DNA of 64,000 bases from Nostoc sp. 'Peltigera membranacea cyanobiont' 210A (GTDB lineage Bacteria; Cyanobacteriota; Cyanobacteriia; Cyanobacteriales; Nostocaceae): assembly GCF_002246015.1 (NCBI RefSeq), contig NZ_NOLJ01000003.1, positions 493,094 to 557,093 of the forward strand, read 5' to 3'. A program made the translations under genes and the position numbers. Below, in pieces: positions 53,278-63,222 of the stretch (position 1 is its first letter; each line of letters opens with the position of its first letter). Below the pieces are notes generated by a model. The model saw only the letters and a list, made by a program, of their open reading frames with translations. It ran no database searches and was not told the DNA's origin.

Positions 53278-53880
53278 TTACTTATAACTTTCTGGTATAC
53301 CCACTGGTGATAAACCTGCGATCGCTCGTAAGTTTTGGCAACGAATCAACTCAGTAAAATTCAAACTGGAACGCCCTTCAATTTTGGCTACCGCTTCAAT
53401 TGCTGATAATAGGTGCTGGGCTGCTTCAACTTCTGAATAACCACGCCGCTGTGCTATTTTAATTGCGGCTGCATCGGCATTTAACTCTGACTCTTGAGAT
53501 TTATTAGTGCGCCAGATCCGAAAAGCAGCGATCGCACTTAATCCCCCAGCGACAGCAACGCCTACTACATCTGATTGTGCTGCTTCTAAGAATCCGCCTA
53601 ACAGCCCAGCCAACACCACGCCTTGATAAATATCGGGTTTAAACCACTTTACCCCCGTCAACCAGCTAACCATCTGCAACAGCAGCAAATCTCGTTGCGG
53701 CTTTGTCAGGCGACGCCACAAATCAAAATTAATATATATCGGTCGCGCTTGGTTCCAGGGTTGGGGAAAGGAAGCGTCAATTACTTTTGCTTGCTCTGGC
53801 TTACTGACGATTTTTGTCGTCATCCGACCAGAAGCAGGCATCACATCTAACAAACGGCGAATTTCAACATTTGGCTCCAT
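53278..53880 (-). CDS. DUF3318 family protein
   Basis: A 200-residue protein: EIRRLLDVMPASGRMTTKIV at the start, then FDLWRRLTKPQRDLLLLQMV, then hydrophobic helices at about 97-130 with GVVLAGLLGGFLEAAQSD, then AAAIKIAQRRGYSEVEAAQHLL. The family also has the member at 23423. It is probably a membrane protein of unknown role. Its ATG at 53880 has no strong ribosome site. Confidence 0.85.
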   Translation of the reverse strand: MEPNVEIRRLLDVMPASGRMTTKIVSKPEQAKVIDASFPQPWNQARPIYINFDLWRRLTKPQRDLLLLQMVSWLTGVKWFKPDIYQGVVLAGLLGGFLEAAQSDVVGVAVAGGLSAIAAFRIWRTNKSQESELNADAAAIKIAQRRGYSEVEAAQHLLSAIEAVAKIEGRSSLNFTELIRCQNLRAIAGLSPVGIPESYK

Positions 53881-54112
53881 AAATTTAATTATTAGCCATA
53901 ATGTGCATAGTAACTAGGTGTGTAAAAAATAAAGTTTTCATGTTAACCTTTGATTTATAAGATGCTCTCACAGTCTTGAATAAATTCAGATCGAGCTATA
54001 AAAATATTTATTCAGCAGTTTGATAGTATGGCGGGATTTTATAGTATTCCTTTGCCGCCAAATTCCAAACCTGAAAGTTTTGGCTTGCCATTAAGACTAT
54101 ATTTGTAACTAC

Positions 54113-54373
54113 ATGGACGCTTTTGCTCCCCTCCCACCTGAATGGACGAATAAGGCAATACATGCTTATGATTTTTGCTGTCCTAAATGCCACTCAAGTA
54201 GCCTAGAAGCTGAGAAAGTTTGGCTAAATCGGCGATCGCCTGTTCTTACGGAAGACCGTCGTCGCAAATGGCAAGAGTTCTATTACTGTCACTGTGGTTC
54301 TGTGTGGTGGGCTTGGAGTAGCGATCGCCCCCCAAAAGATATATCCAATCAGCCAGATTATAATCCTACATAG
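54113..54373 (+). CDS. Small zinc-ribbon-like protein
   Basis: An 86-residue protein with FCCPKCHSSSLEAEKVW near residue 22 and EFYYCHCGSVWWAW near 57, two CxxC-type pairs (CPKC and CHC/CG) able to bind zinc. It is conserved-looking, but I cannot name the family. The ATG lies after TTTGTAACTAC with no clear ribosome site. It is followed by a strong terminator. Confidence 0.65.
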   Translation: MDAFAPLPPEWTNKAIHAYDFCCPKCHSSSLEAEKVWLNRRSPVLTEDRRRKWQEFYYCHCGSVWWAWSSDRPPKDISNQPDYNPT

Positions 54374-54388
54374 CTAATTTTTCTTCCT

Positions 54389-54422
54389 AAACAAAACCCC
54401 ACTTTTAGGTGGGGTTTTGTTT
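54389..54422. terminator. Strong two-way terminator
   Basis: AAACAAAACCCCAC pairs with GTGGGGTTTTGTTT around TTTTAG. A- and T-runs on both sides let it serve the zinc-ribbon gene and the converging porin gene. Confidence 0.9.
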
Positions 54423-54446
54423 ATCTAATTCTGAGCTTTGCCAATT

Positions 54447-56096
54447 TTAGAAGGTGAAAGTAGTACGTAGAGTACCTACGTATTCAGTGTCGTTAGCGTC
54501 GTTGTGTTCTGGATTGAAGATTACCAACAAACCAGGTGTTACCTGAATATTATCGGAAACCTTGTACTTGTAAAGACCCTCTAAGTGATAAGAAGTACTG
54601 TCGTCGAAGGTAGTATTGCCAGCGACTGTTTTGATGCTACCACCAGTAACTTTGGGTGATTGACCAAAGATCACACCTAAAACGTTGCCTTCGCCACCAA
54701 AGTCTTTCAAAGCAAGCGCTCCAGCCCAGTACCAAACATCCGCGTCTGCACCTGCATTAGCGCCAGTAAGAGCATCAGCGGTTGTATAACCTCCCCAACC
54801 ACTAATAGCCAACTTAGGACTAAATTGGAAGGTAGCTTCTACACCGTAGTTGTTGGATTCGGTACGAGTGTTAGCCCCAAAAGGAGTGTTGGCAAAAATA
54901 CTACCTGTACCTTGGAAAAGGTTATTGGCAGCAGTATCAGTTTGATAAGTGCGAGCGTAAGTTAGACCAATATTAAAGGCTTTGGTGGGTTGGAAAGATA
55001 ACTGACCAAAGATAGCGCTATCACCATCAAACAACCCATTATTAAGGGTAGGGTCGTTAGCAGTCCTAGCTAAATAAGCACCGCTGAGGCTGATGGCGCC
55101 TTTAGGATTGAAGGTAACAGTTACACCAGCGCCACCTTGACCTTGGCGATATATGGGGCTGAAACGTCCATAGCGTGAGAGCGCACCTTTACCAGAGCTT
55201 GAAAAGTCAGAGTTGAAGTTATTGACATTTTCCCATAACTCTGCACCAGTGGCATCAACTTTGACACGCACTGCGTCAGTCAAGTTGAAAGCATAGTTGA
55301 TTTTATCGATTACAACAGCGTTGCCGTTATCTCCATCAAAACCCAAGCGGCTCATGTTGGTACCAGTACCAGTACCCAATGCATCATTACCACGATTGGA
55401 GACGATATTGCCAGCATTCAGCCGGATTTGCAACTGGTCTTTACCAGTGAAACTGCTGTACAAGTTCAAACGAACCCGGTCAGAAAAAGTGGTATTGGTA
55501 TTCAAGTCTTGAGTAGGATCGCCACCACGAGCTGCTCTCGTGTCACCAAAAACATCAGACACGGCGAAAATTGCTTCTCCAACCAACTTGGTGGTAGTGG
55601 AGAACTGATTAGCTTCTAATTCAGAAGTGCGGGCTTCTAGTCCATCAACACGGCCGCGCAGAGTTGCTAATTCAGCAGAATATTCTTCTTGTAAGCGCTG
55701 TAAAGTAGCTAAATCTTGTTTGCTGACCAAATCGGCAGTAGCTGTAGCAATCAGTTCGTTAACCCGATCTAAACAGGCATTCAAACCTGCGGCAAATTCA
55801 TAACGAGTTAAAGCACGGTTCCCACGATAGGTACTGTTAGGATAACCTGCAATACAGCCGTAGCGCTCAACTAGAGATTGTAAAGCTTGGAACGCCCAAT
55901 CTGTAGGCTGCACATCCGAAAACTGAGAAACTGATGTTACCTGACTCATGTCGTTAGACTCTTGAGCTTCAGATAACTCGCCAACATTTGTTACCTGTTC
56001 GTTAACTTCAGCAGCTAAGGCACTATTAGCAACGAAAAATGTAGCAGCTAATACAACCGGACTAACCTTAAAAAGATTCCAGAATCGTTTTGTCAT
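54447..56096 (-). CDS. Iron uptake porin with SLH domain (SomA/SomB type)
   Basis: A 549-residue outer membrane protein. A signal peptide (VSPVVLAATFFVANSALAAE) is followed by an SLH domain (about residues 50-105: FSDVQPTDWAFQALQSLVER, YPNSTYRGNRALTRYEFA). A coiled coil (about 115-150, LQRLQEEYSAELATLRGR) leads to the OprB-like barrel. The SLH domain binds pyruvylated peptidoglycan-linked polysaccharide, which fits CsaB at 44225. Porins of this type carry inorganic ions such as iron. The ATG at 56096 gives the signal peptide start; the frame is open 29 codons further. Confidence 0.93.
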   Translation of the reverse strand: MTKRFWNLFKVSPVVLAATFFVANSALAAEVNEQVTNVGELSEAQESNDMSQVTSVSQFSDVQPTDWAFQALQSLVERYGCIAGYPNSTYRGNRALTRYEFAAGLNACLDRVNELIATATADLVSKQDLATLQRLQEEYSAELATLRGRVDGLEARTSELEANQFSTTTKLVGEAIFAVSDVFGDTRAARGGDPTQDLNTNTTFSDRVRLNLYSSFTGKDQLQIRLNAGNIVSNRGNDALGTGTGTNMSRLGFDGDNGNAVVIDKINYAFNLTDAVRVKVDATGAELWENVNNFNSDFSSSGKGALSRYGRFSPIYRQGQGGAGVTVTFNPKGAISLSGAYLARTANDPTLNNGLFDGDSAIFGQLSFQPTKAFNIGLTYARTYQTDTAANNLFQGTGSIFANTPFGANTRTESNNYGVEATFQFSPKLAISGWGGYTTADALTGANAGADADVWYWAGALALKDFGGEGNVLGVIFGQSPKVTGGSIKTVAGNTTFDDSTSYHLEGLYKYKVSDNIQVTPGLLVIFNPEHNDANDTEYVGTLRTTFTF

Positions 56097-56228
56097 GTTT
56101 TTACTTTCACTCACACCTACAATAATCCAGTCATGAAAAAATGCTTTAAACACATTTCTTTCGTGGATTTCACACACAATCACAGCGACGATTATACCTT
56201 TATTCTCTGATTATTACAAGCAAGTCAG

Positions 56229-56852
56229 TTAATATACTGCTGAACTATATAATATAGTTTTTGGTAGGCGCAAAATAATGCGGCGTTTGTGACGTAAAAC
56301 TGTTCCTTCTTCCTCTAACTGCTGTAAGAGTCGGGTAACTGTTACTCGCGTAGTATTTAACACTTCAGCAATATCTTGATGGGTAACATTTAAATCAATT
56401 AACTTGCCCTTATCTACGTCACGTCCAAATTTTTCACTTAACCATACTAAAAACTGCCATAAGCGTAGCGAAATTGGTTTTCGATGCACAATTCTTAGTA
56501 GATCCTCAGCTTGTTGAATATGAGACAACAAAGCATTAATATCCTGATGCCACAGATGAGGTGGCACAATGCTTACTTCCACGCCCGTGAGACATTCAAT
56601 CTGGTAGGGCTTGACTCTAGACAAAGGATAGCCAATCAGATCCCCTAGTCCCCAATAACCGAGAGTAATGAATGTTCCATCTTCACTCCATGTTAAGGTA
56701 CGAACTGCACCGCATTCAATACGCCAAAGCACATCATTTTGAGGTGGAATTACTTCCCTACGGGTAAATATCTGCTGGGGTAATTGTCTGCTGAAAGTAC
56801 AGCTATTGGACACGGCAGAAGAGTTTGAAGTAGGACTTGTAGAATACATCAT
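56229..56852 (-). CDS. Crp/Fnr family transcriptional regulator
   Basis: A 207-residue regulator. The N-terminal cupin-like cNMP domain is recognised from ECGAVRTLTWSEDGTFITLGYWGLGDLIG. The C-terminal winged helix has DLNVTHQDIAEVLNTTRVTVTRLLQQLEEEG. Ligand-binding residues typical of cAMP receptors are not evident, so the signal is unknown. It lies 132 bp upstream of the SLH porin, same direction, and might control it. Confidence 0.9.
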   Translation of the reverse strand: MMYSTSPTSNSSAVSNSCTFSRQLPQQIFTRREVIPPQNDVLWRIECGAVRTLTWSEDGTFITLGYWGLGDLIGYPLSRVKPYQIECLTGVEVSIVPPHLWHQDINALLSHIQQAEDLLRIVHRKPISLRLWQFLVWLSEKFGRDVDKGKLIDLNVTHQDIAEVLNTTRVTVTRLLQQLEEEGTVLRHKRRIILRLPKTILYSSAVY

Positions 56853-57280
56853 TAACCGTAATTACACAATTATCAGGGAATCTCGCTATTCACAATGATT
56901 AAGAAACTCTAATAAATTGTATCAAAATTTACCTGTATATCGGAAAGTCTATTCTTCTCAATCAGAGCTAGGGACTAACTCAAAATCTTTTGATGGCAAC
57001 AACTTTTGCTTAAGGTATTTATCAATGAGATAGAACCAAAATTTTTAGTTGTTTACCCGCTACTTTAATTGTGTAAGTTTAAGAATAGGTAAGCTTTTAG
57101 TAAAATATTTAGTTAACTTATTTTTAATTATTTGGTATTTTTTGAAGACTAAGTATGGAGGCGCAAATAATCTATGAAGATAGTAGGGTGGAATGGAGCT
57201 TACTAAATCGTTGGATTTAGATCCCCGACTTCTTGCAGATACCTGGAGGGTAGAAGTCGGAGATTTGGGCAGCATATCAA
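56853..57280. other. Intergenic stretch
   Basis: A 428-bp AT-rich gap. It contains an inverted repeat at 57219-57264 (GATCCCCGACTTCT and AGAAGTCGGAGAT), a kind often dispersed in Nostoc genomes. A minus-strand frame at 57060-57359 overlaps phoU and is not a gene. Confidence 0.55.
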
Positions 57281-57949
57281 TTAGGAGCGTTGACCGGTGA
57301 CAATATATGCTACCCTTTGACCAATATTTGTCGCATGATCTGCCATGCGTTCCAGACAACGAATTGCCAGTGCCAGCAGTATAATTGGCTCGACTACACC
57401 AGGCACATCCCGTTGTTGGGCTAAAGTCTGATAAACGCGATCGTAGGCATCATCTACAGTATCATCCAGATGCTTTAAACGGCGTCCACCGGCTTCATCA
57501 AAATCTCCCAAAGCCTTTAAGCTAGTTGCTAGCATCGCCTGCGCGTGAAGGGACATAGCTTCAATGTCGGGCATTGACGTATGAGGCGCGTAAGGAAAAA
57601 TTTTAATCGCAATTTCAGCTAAATCCTCAGCATAATCGCCAATGCGCTCTAAATCTCGCACCAGCTGCATAAAGGCACTCAAGCAGCGCAAATCGGGAGC
57701 CGTAGGCGCTTGTAGCGTCATAATCGCCGTACATTCTGATTCGATTTGTCTATAAAAGCGATCGATCTTTTTATCTAATCGAGGGAGTTCCTCAGCTGCT
57801 GTTAAGTTACGAGCAAATAACGCTTGGTGGCTGAGGCGAAATGATTGTTCTACCAAGGCACCCATGCGTAATACATCCCGTTCTAAGCGCCTAATGGCGC
57901 GTGCGAGTTGTGGTCTTTGAGGATTGGGAGTATAATCGACGGCTTTCAC
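57281..57949 (-). CDS. phoU: Phosphate signalling protein PhoU
   Basis: A 222-residue protein with two PhoU repeats of three helices each. Key segments are AIRRLERDVLRMGALVEQSFRLSHQA, LVRDLERIGDYAEDLAEIA and RCLERMADHATNIGQRVAYI; the E-x-x-x-D repeats bind metal clusters. It represses the Pho response when phosphate is plentiful and is called SphU in Synechocystis. It lies 28 bp downstream of sphS, same strand, forming an operon sphR-sphS-phoU. Confidence 0.95.
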   Translation of the reverse strand: MKAVDYTPNPQRPQLARAIRRLERDVLRMGALVEQSFRLSHQALFARNLTAAEELPRLDKKIDRFYRQIESECTAIMTLQAPTAPDLRCLSAFMQLVRDLERIGDYAEDLAEIAIKIFPYAPHTSMPDIEAMSLHAQAMLATSLKALGDFDEAGGRRLKHLDDTVDDAYDRVYQTLAQQRDVPGVVEPIILLALAIRCLERMADHATNIGQRVAYIVTGQRS

Positions 57950-57977
57950 ACTTGTTGTCTCAAAGGTGAAGATATTA

Positions 57978-59297
57978 CTAACTATAGTCTTGGCTTAGGG
58001 AGTTTGCCATAACTTCAGGAAATTGGAGTTGCATCCACGCACCACCAGTTTCTGGATGGTTCATCGCTTTGATTGAACCACCGTGGGCAATTAAAATTTG
58101 CTCAACGATCGCTAAACCTAATCCATTGCCAACGATCGCTCCTATGGAGTTACTATCTTGGGGGGAATGGGTTCGCGCTTTATCTCCTCGATAAAATCGC
58201 TCAAAAACGTGGGGTAAATCTGCCTCAGAAAAGCCGACTCCAGAATCAATAAGATTTATTTCCAGGATTGAGGAAGCAGGCTCATTATCCTTTGTTGATA
58301 AGATTTTCGCTTCAACGTAAATGCTTGTACCAGCAGGACTGTACTTAATGCTGTTGTCTAGCAAGTTGAGAAAAACTTGGTAAATCCGGGCTTTATCTGC
58401 CTTAATCCACAGATTTTCGGGGCCAGAATAAGAAAAAGACAGATGTTGACGTTGTGCTAAGGGTTCTAGTGTTTCCCAAACAGATGTAATTAGCGATCGC
58501 AATTCTACAGCTTTGGCTTGCAATTGCATATTTGGGTTTGCTTCCATTTGGGTAAGGTCTAACCAACTTTGCACCAAGTTAATCAGTCGGTCAACTTCCT
58601 GCATCAAACGGTTAACCCAGCGATTTAAAGGTGGTTCCAAACGGATTTGTAAAGTTTCTACAACTAAGCGAATCGAAGTTAGCGGCGTTCTGAGTTCGTG
58701 TGCTAGATCGGAAAAAGAGCGATCGCGTATTTGATTTATATCTAATAGGGGTTGACGATTTTCTAAAAATACTCCTACTTGTCCATTGGGTAAAGGCAAG
58801 CTAGAAGCCCGCAAAGCCAGAGATTTGATTGTTCCCATCTCTGCCGTATCATCACAAGATGGATGAAATATCCATTCTCCCGTCTGTGGTTTTTGGCGAT
58901 CGCGAGTTTGCTCAATTAAATGGTCAAGTTCGTAAGACCGTACCAACTCCAATAACAAGCGCACCTGTTCTGGTTGCCACCTTTGCAGATACAAAATTTC
59001 CTGCGCCTGTCGATTGCACCACAGCAGTTGATTTTCCTCATCCACCTGCAAATATCCCACTGGTGCAAAATCTAGCAGGTCTTGGTAAGTTTGCAACGAC
59101 TGCTGCAAATCTTGCCGCTGCTGTTTCACCATCGCTATTTCTTGCCGCAACCCAGGAATCAACATCAGTCCCATCTTGTCAGAATGGGAGGTTAACGGTC
59201 GGAGTAATCGCCCCAGGTAGCGGTTAAGTTGAACCTGTTGCCAAATCCAAAACCCAATGCCTACCGCTAAACCCAGAAAAAATCCCAATAAAAGCAT
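57978..59297 (-). CDS. sphS: Phosphate sensor histidine kinase SphS
   Basis: A 439-residue sensor kinase. An N-terminal membrane segment (LLLGFFLGLAVGIGFWIWQQ), then a PAS domain (residues about 60-180), then the phosphoacceptor FSDLAHELRTPLTSIRL. The ATP-binding part has NLLDNSIKYS, DSGVGFSE and GNGLGLAIVEQI. SphS detects low phosphate with the Pst transporter and PhoU and phosphorylates SphR. It lies 53 bp downstream of sphR. Confidence 0.95.
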   Translation of the reverse strand: MLLLGFFLGLAVGIGFWIWQQVQLNRYLGRLLRPLTSHSDKMGLMLIPGLRQEIAMVKQQRQDLQQSLQTYQDLLDFAPVGYLQVDEENQLLWCNRQAQEILYLQRWQPEQVRLLLELVRSYELDHLIEQTRDRQKPQTGEWIFHPSCDDTAEMGTIKSLALRASSLPLPNGQVGVFLENRQPLLDINQIRDRSFSDLAHELRTPLTSIRLVVETLQIRLEPPLNRWVNRLMQEVDRLINLVQSWLDLTQMEANPNMQLQAKAVELRSLITSVWETLEPLAQRQHLSFSYSGPENLWIKADKARIYQVFLNLLDNSIKYSPAGTSIYVEAKILSTKDNEPASSILEINLIDSGVGFSEADLPHVFERFYRGDKARTHSPQDSNSIGAIVGNGLGLAIVEQILIAHGGSIKAMNHPETGGAWMQLQFPEVMANSLSQDYS

Positions 59298-59350
59298 TTG
59301 AGTTGTTAGTTTTTTGGTGACTACTAAAAACTAACAACTATCGAAACTAA

Positions 59351-60103
59351 TTATCCAAACCTATAGCCAAAACCTCTTACAGTCACAATATATTCGGGGT
59401 GACTGGGGTCTTGCTCTAATTTTTCGCGCAACCACCGAATGTGAACATCTACAGTTTTACTATCGCCGACAAAATCTGGCCCCCAAACCTGATCGAGCAA
59501 TTGTTCCCGTGACCATACCCGGCGGGCGTAACTCATAAACAGTTCCAGCAAGCGGAACTCTTTTGGAGAAAGACTCACTTCTTGACCGCGAACCAACACG
59601 CGACATTCTTGAGGATTTAAGGAGACATCCTTAAATTTTAATACTGGTATTGGTGGTAAATTACTTAGGCGTTGGCGGCGGAGTAAAGCGCGACAACGAG
59701 CCACTAACTCGCGCATACTAAAGGGTTTGGTCAGGTAGTCATCTGCACCCACCTCTAACCCCAAAACACGGTCAGTTTCACTACCCTTAGCACTGAGCAT
59801 TAAAATAGGTACAGGGTTGCCTTGATGACGCAGCAAACGGCAAATATCTAGCCCATTGATTTGCGGCAGCATCAAATCAAGAATGACCAGATCGAAGGGA
59901 AGTTCCCCTGAATTGGTTTCAAAACTTTTGAGATACTCTATAGCAGACCGCCCATCGGGAGCAGTTATCACCCCGTAACCTTCTTCTTCCAGAGCTACAG
60001 CTAGCATTTCCTGGATTAATTCTTCATCTTCTACTACTAGAATACGGCTGGTTTGTCCAATGTCCGTTCTGGCAGAGTATTTGGTCGATTCACTGGTATA
60101 CAT
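59351..60103 (-). CDS. sphR: Phosphate response regulator SphR
   Basis: A 250-residue OmpR/PhoB-type regulator. The receiver domain has RILVVEDEELIQEMLAVA and the phosphorylated Asp in FDLVILDLMLPQ, and K in MLSAKGSE. The winged helix has SLSPKEFRLLELFMSYARRV and RWLREKLEQDPSHPEYIVTVRGFGYRFG at the end. It activates alkaline phosphatase and Pst genes at Pho boxes. The ATG at 60103 is preferred to a GTG nine bases earlier. Confidence 0.95.
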   Translation of the reverse strand: MYTSESTKYSARTDIGQTSRILVVEDEELIQEMLAVALEEEGYGVITAPDGRSAIEYLKSFETNSGELPFDLVILDLMLPQINGLDICRLLRHQGNPVPILMLSAKGSETDRVLGLEVGADDYLTKPFSMRELVARCRALLRRQRLSNLPPIPVLKFKDVSLNPQECRVLVRGQEVSLSPKEFRLLELFMSYARRVWSREQLLDQVWGPDFVGDSKTVDVHIRWLREKLEQDPSHPEYIVTVRGFGYRFG

Positions 60104-60613
60104 TGATATCACAAAAGTCTAGGACCGTGCTTGTATCAATTAGGATGATTAAGTCTATTATCTCGCCTTACTGCAACCACTCTTCTACTAGGGTTAATTC
60201 TTTTAGATTTTCTTTACAAAAAGTAACATATACCACAGCAGTCTCCTAAATCATAAATCACTGTGGCTGCAAGCTTCTAATAGTTTTTAATTAAAGACTT
60301 TGAATTTTCGATTCTGTCTTCACAAGATCCAAAGACATTATTGCATGAAGATTATCTTGACAGAGGAGATTAGGTTAGGTATATTCATCTTAGTACAAAA
60401 ATACTATAAAACCTCAAAAGGAAAACTATACTGAAAAACAGAAGGACATATATGTGGAAAACTCGTACCCACTAAGTCTCAGATGTGGATCATTTCAGTA
60501 TTTCCACTGCGTTAAAAATATTGATTAAAAGGCTACTCTGATGTCTGCATAGGGTAGTCATTGGTATGGCTTGCTACCCAATAAATCATTTGCCTATTGA
60601 AGGGAGTTGGAAG
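60104..60613. other. Divergent promoter region
   Basis: A 510-bp gap between sphR and the first coiled-coil gene. It is AT-rich. TTAATTCTTTTAGATTTTC near 60197 could be a degenerate Pho box, but that is a guess. No RNA gene is visible. Confidence 0.45.
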
Positions 60614-61597
60614 ATGACTACAGTTGGAGTCAAAGACAGCAAACAACAACTAATGCAAGCATTTCAACAAATTATTATCCAAAGAAAAAAACTTGAATCT
60701 AAAATAGCAACCAAACAAGAGGAAGCAGAAAAGGCAAAAAGTCAAGAAATTCTGCAAGCAGCTTCTGCATATACAGTTGATAGTATTGTCAAAGGTTTAG
60801 CTGATTTACAACTGGAGTTTGGCAGTATTCTCAATGGATTATCTGAAAAACTAGCTCAGGAAAATTCTAAGTTAGATGAATTGAACCGAGCTATAGAAAT
60901 TGAAACTCAACGTCTACAAGAACTGCAACAAATTAGAGTTGTAGCAGATACTTTAGACGTTTTAAGTCAAGAACACCAAGAAAAATTAAAAATTCTCGAA
61001 CAAGATACTATTAGCAAAAGGGAAGCACTAGAGAAAGAAATTACAATCAGACGGAAAGAATGGCAACAAGAGCAAGCAGAGTATGAAGAAAAACTTCAAG
61101 CATATAACGATTTATTAGCCAAATCTCGCCAGCAAGAACAAGAAGAATTTCAGTATAAGTTAGAAACTACTCGCAAACTCAATACAGATAGCTACGAAGG
61201 GATAAAGCGCCAACAACAAAGGGAAATACAGGAAAATTCTCAAAAGAAAGGGAAAGATTGGGCAGAACGAGAAAAAATCTTCGCTGAACGCCAACCACTA
61301 TTTGCAGATTATGAACAAAAGGTAACTACATTTCCTAGCGAACTTGAAGAAGCCGTTAAGAAGGCTAGAGAAGAAGCAATTAAAGAAACAAGCCAAAAAG
61401 CTAAAATTGAGGCTGATTTATTTGAAAGAGAATGGGAATCTAACAAACAGAGCTATGAACAAAAAATTCAATCTCTAGAAGAAACAATTAAGAAACAATC
61501 AGAGCAAATAGAAGGCATTTCTGCTCAATTGCAAACTGCATTAAAACAAGCACAAGACTTAGCTATGAGGGCTTTTGGTAGTTCTAACCCTAAATAG
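60614..61597 (+). CDS. Long coiled-coil protein, paralogue 1
   Basis: A 327-residue protein that is almost wholly charged alpha-helix with heptad patterns (residues 1-50, 80-260, 285-320). It has conserved LADLQLEFGSILNGLSEKL, WAEREKIFAERQPLFADYEQ and KIQSLEETIKKQSEQ. Blocks two and three recur in the next gene. The ATG at 60614 has AAGGGAG and GGAAG before it; the frame is open 16 codons earlier. It resembles cyanobacterial coiled-coil-rich proteins, some of which polymerise. No membrane segment or signal is present. Confidence 0.8.
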   Translation: MTTVGVKDSKQQLMQAFQQIIIQRKKLESKIATKQEEAEKAKSQEILQAASAYTVDSIVKGLADLQLEFGSILNGLSEKLAQENSKLDELNRAIEIETQRLQELQQIRVVADTLDVLSQEHQEKLKILEQDTISKREALEKEITIRRKEWQQEQAEYEEKLQAYNDLLAKSRQQEQEEFQYKLETTRKLNTDSYEGIKRQQQREIQENSQKKGKDWAEREKIFAERQPLFADYEQKVTTFPSELEEAVKKAREEAIKETSQKAKIEADLFEREWESNKQSYEQKIQSLEETIKKQSEQIEGISAQLQTALKQAQDLAMRAFGSSNPK

Positions 61598-61650
61598 TTG
61601 TGAGTTCGTAGCATCTTAATCATTTTGAATTCCTGAAGAGGAGGTTTGTT

Positions 61651-62730
61651 GTGGTGGGGAAAAAACCGACTGATAAGAATACTAAAGTAGAAATTCTTCA
61701 GGCGTATGAGGAGTTGGCAAAAGAAAAAGCAGCACTGAAATCAGAACTCGATAAAGTTGCCCAAGAAAACCAGTCTGGAACTAAAGAACAGCCTAAGTTA
61801 GAACAAAAAACAGCTATGAATCAGCTTTCTAGTGTCCAAGAAAAAATGAACAATACAATTGAAAGCTTGGCAAAAATTCAATTAGGTTTTGGCAGTGCTG
61901 CTAATGAATTATCGGAACAGCTAACCACAAAAGCCTCTAAATTAGAAGAAATTAGGCGAACTTTAGAAGAAGAAATTCAACAATTAACACAACTGCATAA
62001 TTTAGAAGTTTCTGATGATATCTTGGATACTCTCATCCAAGCCTATGAAGATAATACTAAAGCTTATCAGGAAGAATATAGCCGACGTTCGGAAGTGTTA
62101 TTCCAAGAAATACTAGAGCAAAGAAATACTTGGGGAAAAGAACAAGAGGAACAGCAACGGGCGATAAAAGAACGGAATGAAAACTTGAATAAAACTCGGC
62201 AACGCGATGCAGCAGAGTACAAGTATAATCTGGAACTTCAGCGGCAACTGCAAAATGACGAATATGAGCAAGAGCAGAAAGCGCTATATAAGCAACTGGA
62301 AGAATTATTACAAGAAACAGAAAAGCAGTGGGCTGAACGGGAGAAAGCAATTTCTGAAAGAGAGAAACAATTTGAAGAGTTAAAAGCTAAGGTAGAGGCT
62401 TTTCCGAAAGATAAAGAAGCAGCTATCAAAAAAGCTACAGAAGAAGGCAAAGGCATCGCCTACTACCAAGCTAAAGTAAAATCAGATTTATATTCTAAGG
62501 AAGTGGAAGGGCAAAAGCGTTTCTATGAACAAAGACTGCAATCTCTAGAACAAACTATTACTAATCAAGAGACGCGAATTCAAAATCTTTCTAAACAACT
62601 TGAATCAGCTCTCAAACAAGTTCAGGATTTGGCAGTTAAAGCTATTGAAGGTACTTCAAATGTTAATTCATATCAGGCAATTAAAGAAATAGCTTTAGAA
62701 CAGGCAAAGACTCAAGCAAAAAATAAATAA
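61651..62730 (+). CDS. Long coiled-coil protein, paralogue 2
   Basis: A 359-residue helical protein, 53 bp after paralogue 1. It starts at GTG with AGAGGAGG seven bases upstream. Shared blocks are LAKIQLGFGSAANELSEQL, WAEREKAISEREKQFEELKA and RLQSLEQTITNQETR; the ends KQLESALKQVQDLAVKA also match paralogue 1's QLQTALKQAQDLAMRA. An extra 40 residues lie at the C-terminus. A tandem duplication is clear. The two would be co-transcribed and may form a heteropolymer. Confidence 0.82.
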   Translation: MVGKKPTDKNTKVEILQAYEELAKEKAALKSELDKVAQENQSGTKEQPKLEQKTAMNQLSSVQEKMNNTIESLAKIQLGFGSAANELSEQLTTKASKLEEIRRTLEEEIQQLTQLHNLEVSDDILDTLIQAYEDNTKAYQEEYSRRSEVLFQEILEQRNTWGKEQEEQQRAIKERNENLNKTRQRDAAEYKYNLELQRQLQNDEYEQEQKALYKQLEELLQETEKQWAEREKAISEREKQFEELKAKVEAFPKDKEAAIKKATEEGKGIAYYQAKVKSDLYSKEVEGQKRFYEQRLQSLEQTITNQETRIQNLSKQLESALKQVQDLAVKAIEGTSNVNSYQAIKEIALEQAKTQAKNK

Positions 62731-62754
62731 GCTGATTTATTTTTGATGAAAATT

Positions 62755-62784
62755 GCAGAGACTTAATTGAATTTAAGCCTCTGC
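62755..62784. terminator. Hairpin after the coiled-coil genes
   Basis: GCAGAGACTTA and TAAGCCTCTGC pair around ATTGAATT with one mismatch. It lies 25 bp after the second coiled-coil gene and just before the end of the opposing small gene, so it may serve both. Confidence 0.7.
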
Positions 62785-62802
62785 AAGTAACTCTAATGCT
62801 TT

Positions 62803-62919
62803 TTATTCAGTTTTCTTTGGTTTTTTGATATCTGAGGGAGGTTGTACTTTCTTCTTCTTTGTTGGGCTAGCCTGCGTTTGCTTTAATGCTTTGTTGGAAT
62901 TTTGTTCTTGACTAGACAT
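62803..62919 (-). CDS. Small lysine-rich protein (38 residues)
   Basis: A short frame from ATG at 62919 encodes MSSQEQNSNKALKQTQASP, then TKKKKVQPPSDIKKPKKTE. It is hydrophilic, basic and disordered by composition. It converges with the coiled-coil gene and is flanked by a hairpin at its 3' end. Size alone makes the call uncertain; coding use (lysine, proline, no hydrophobic spread) resembles small cyanobacterial basic proteins. Confidence 0.4.
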   Translation of the reverse strand: MSSQEQNSNKALKQTQASPTKKKKVQPPSDIKKPKKTE

Positions 62920-63222
62920 AATACTAAGTTTTAATATTTATGTTACTGGTATTATTGATTACATAAGTATATCACAGGTAATTTAAGTTTTACTAAAAAA
63001 GTTAGTAAATAATGTTACCTCTGTAGCAACCTTCACTTTTAACGAGATAAAGACAAATCTTAATAGGTATCTGGTGAAAAAATTATGCTTGAGTTGAGTC
63101 TAAAGGCTCAAGTCTACCTCAACCCATACTTTAATGAATCTTTATTTTAATTACGTATTTCTTTAGTAGCATTTCCTCAAAAAATTAAATAAGCTAATAA
63201 CAAGTTATTCAGAGTTTAAAAA
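62920..63222. other. Intergenic stretch
   Basis: A 303-bp AT-rich gap. CTTGAG...CTCAAG (63087-63110) could form a hairpin. Otherwise nothing stands out. Confidence 0.45.

Noticed and set aside
57060..57359. 99-codon minus-strand frame
   Set aside because: It overlaps the end of phoU in another frame and has no family resemblance.
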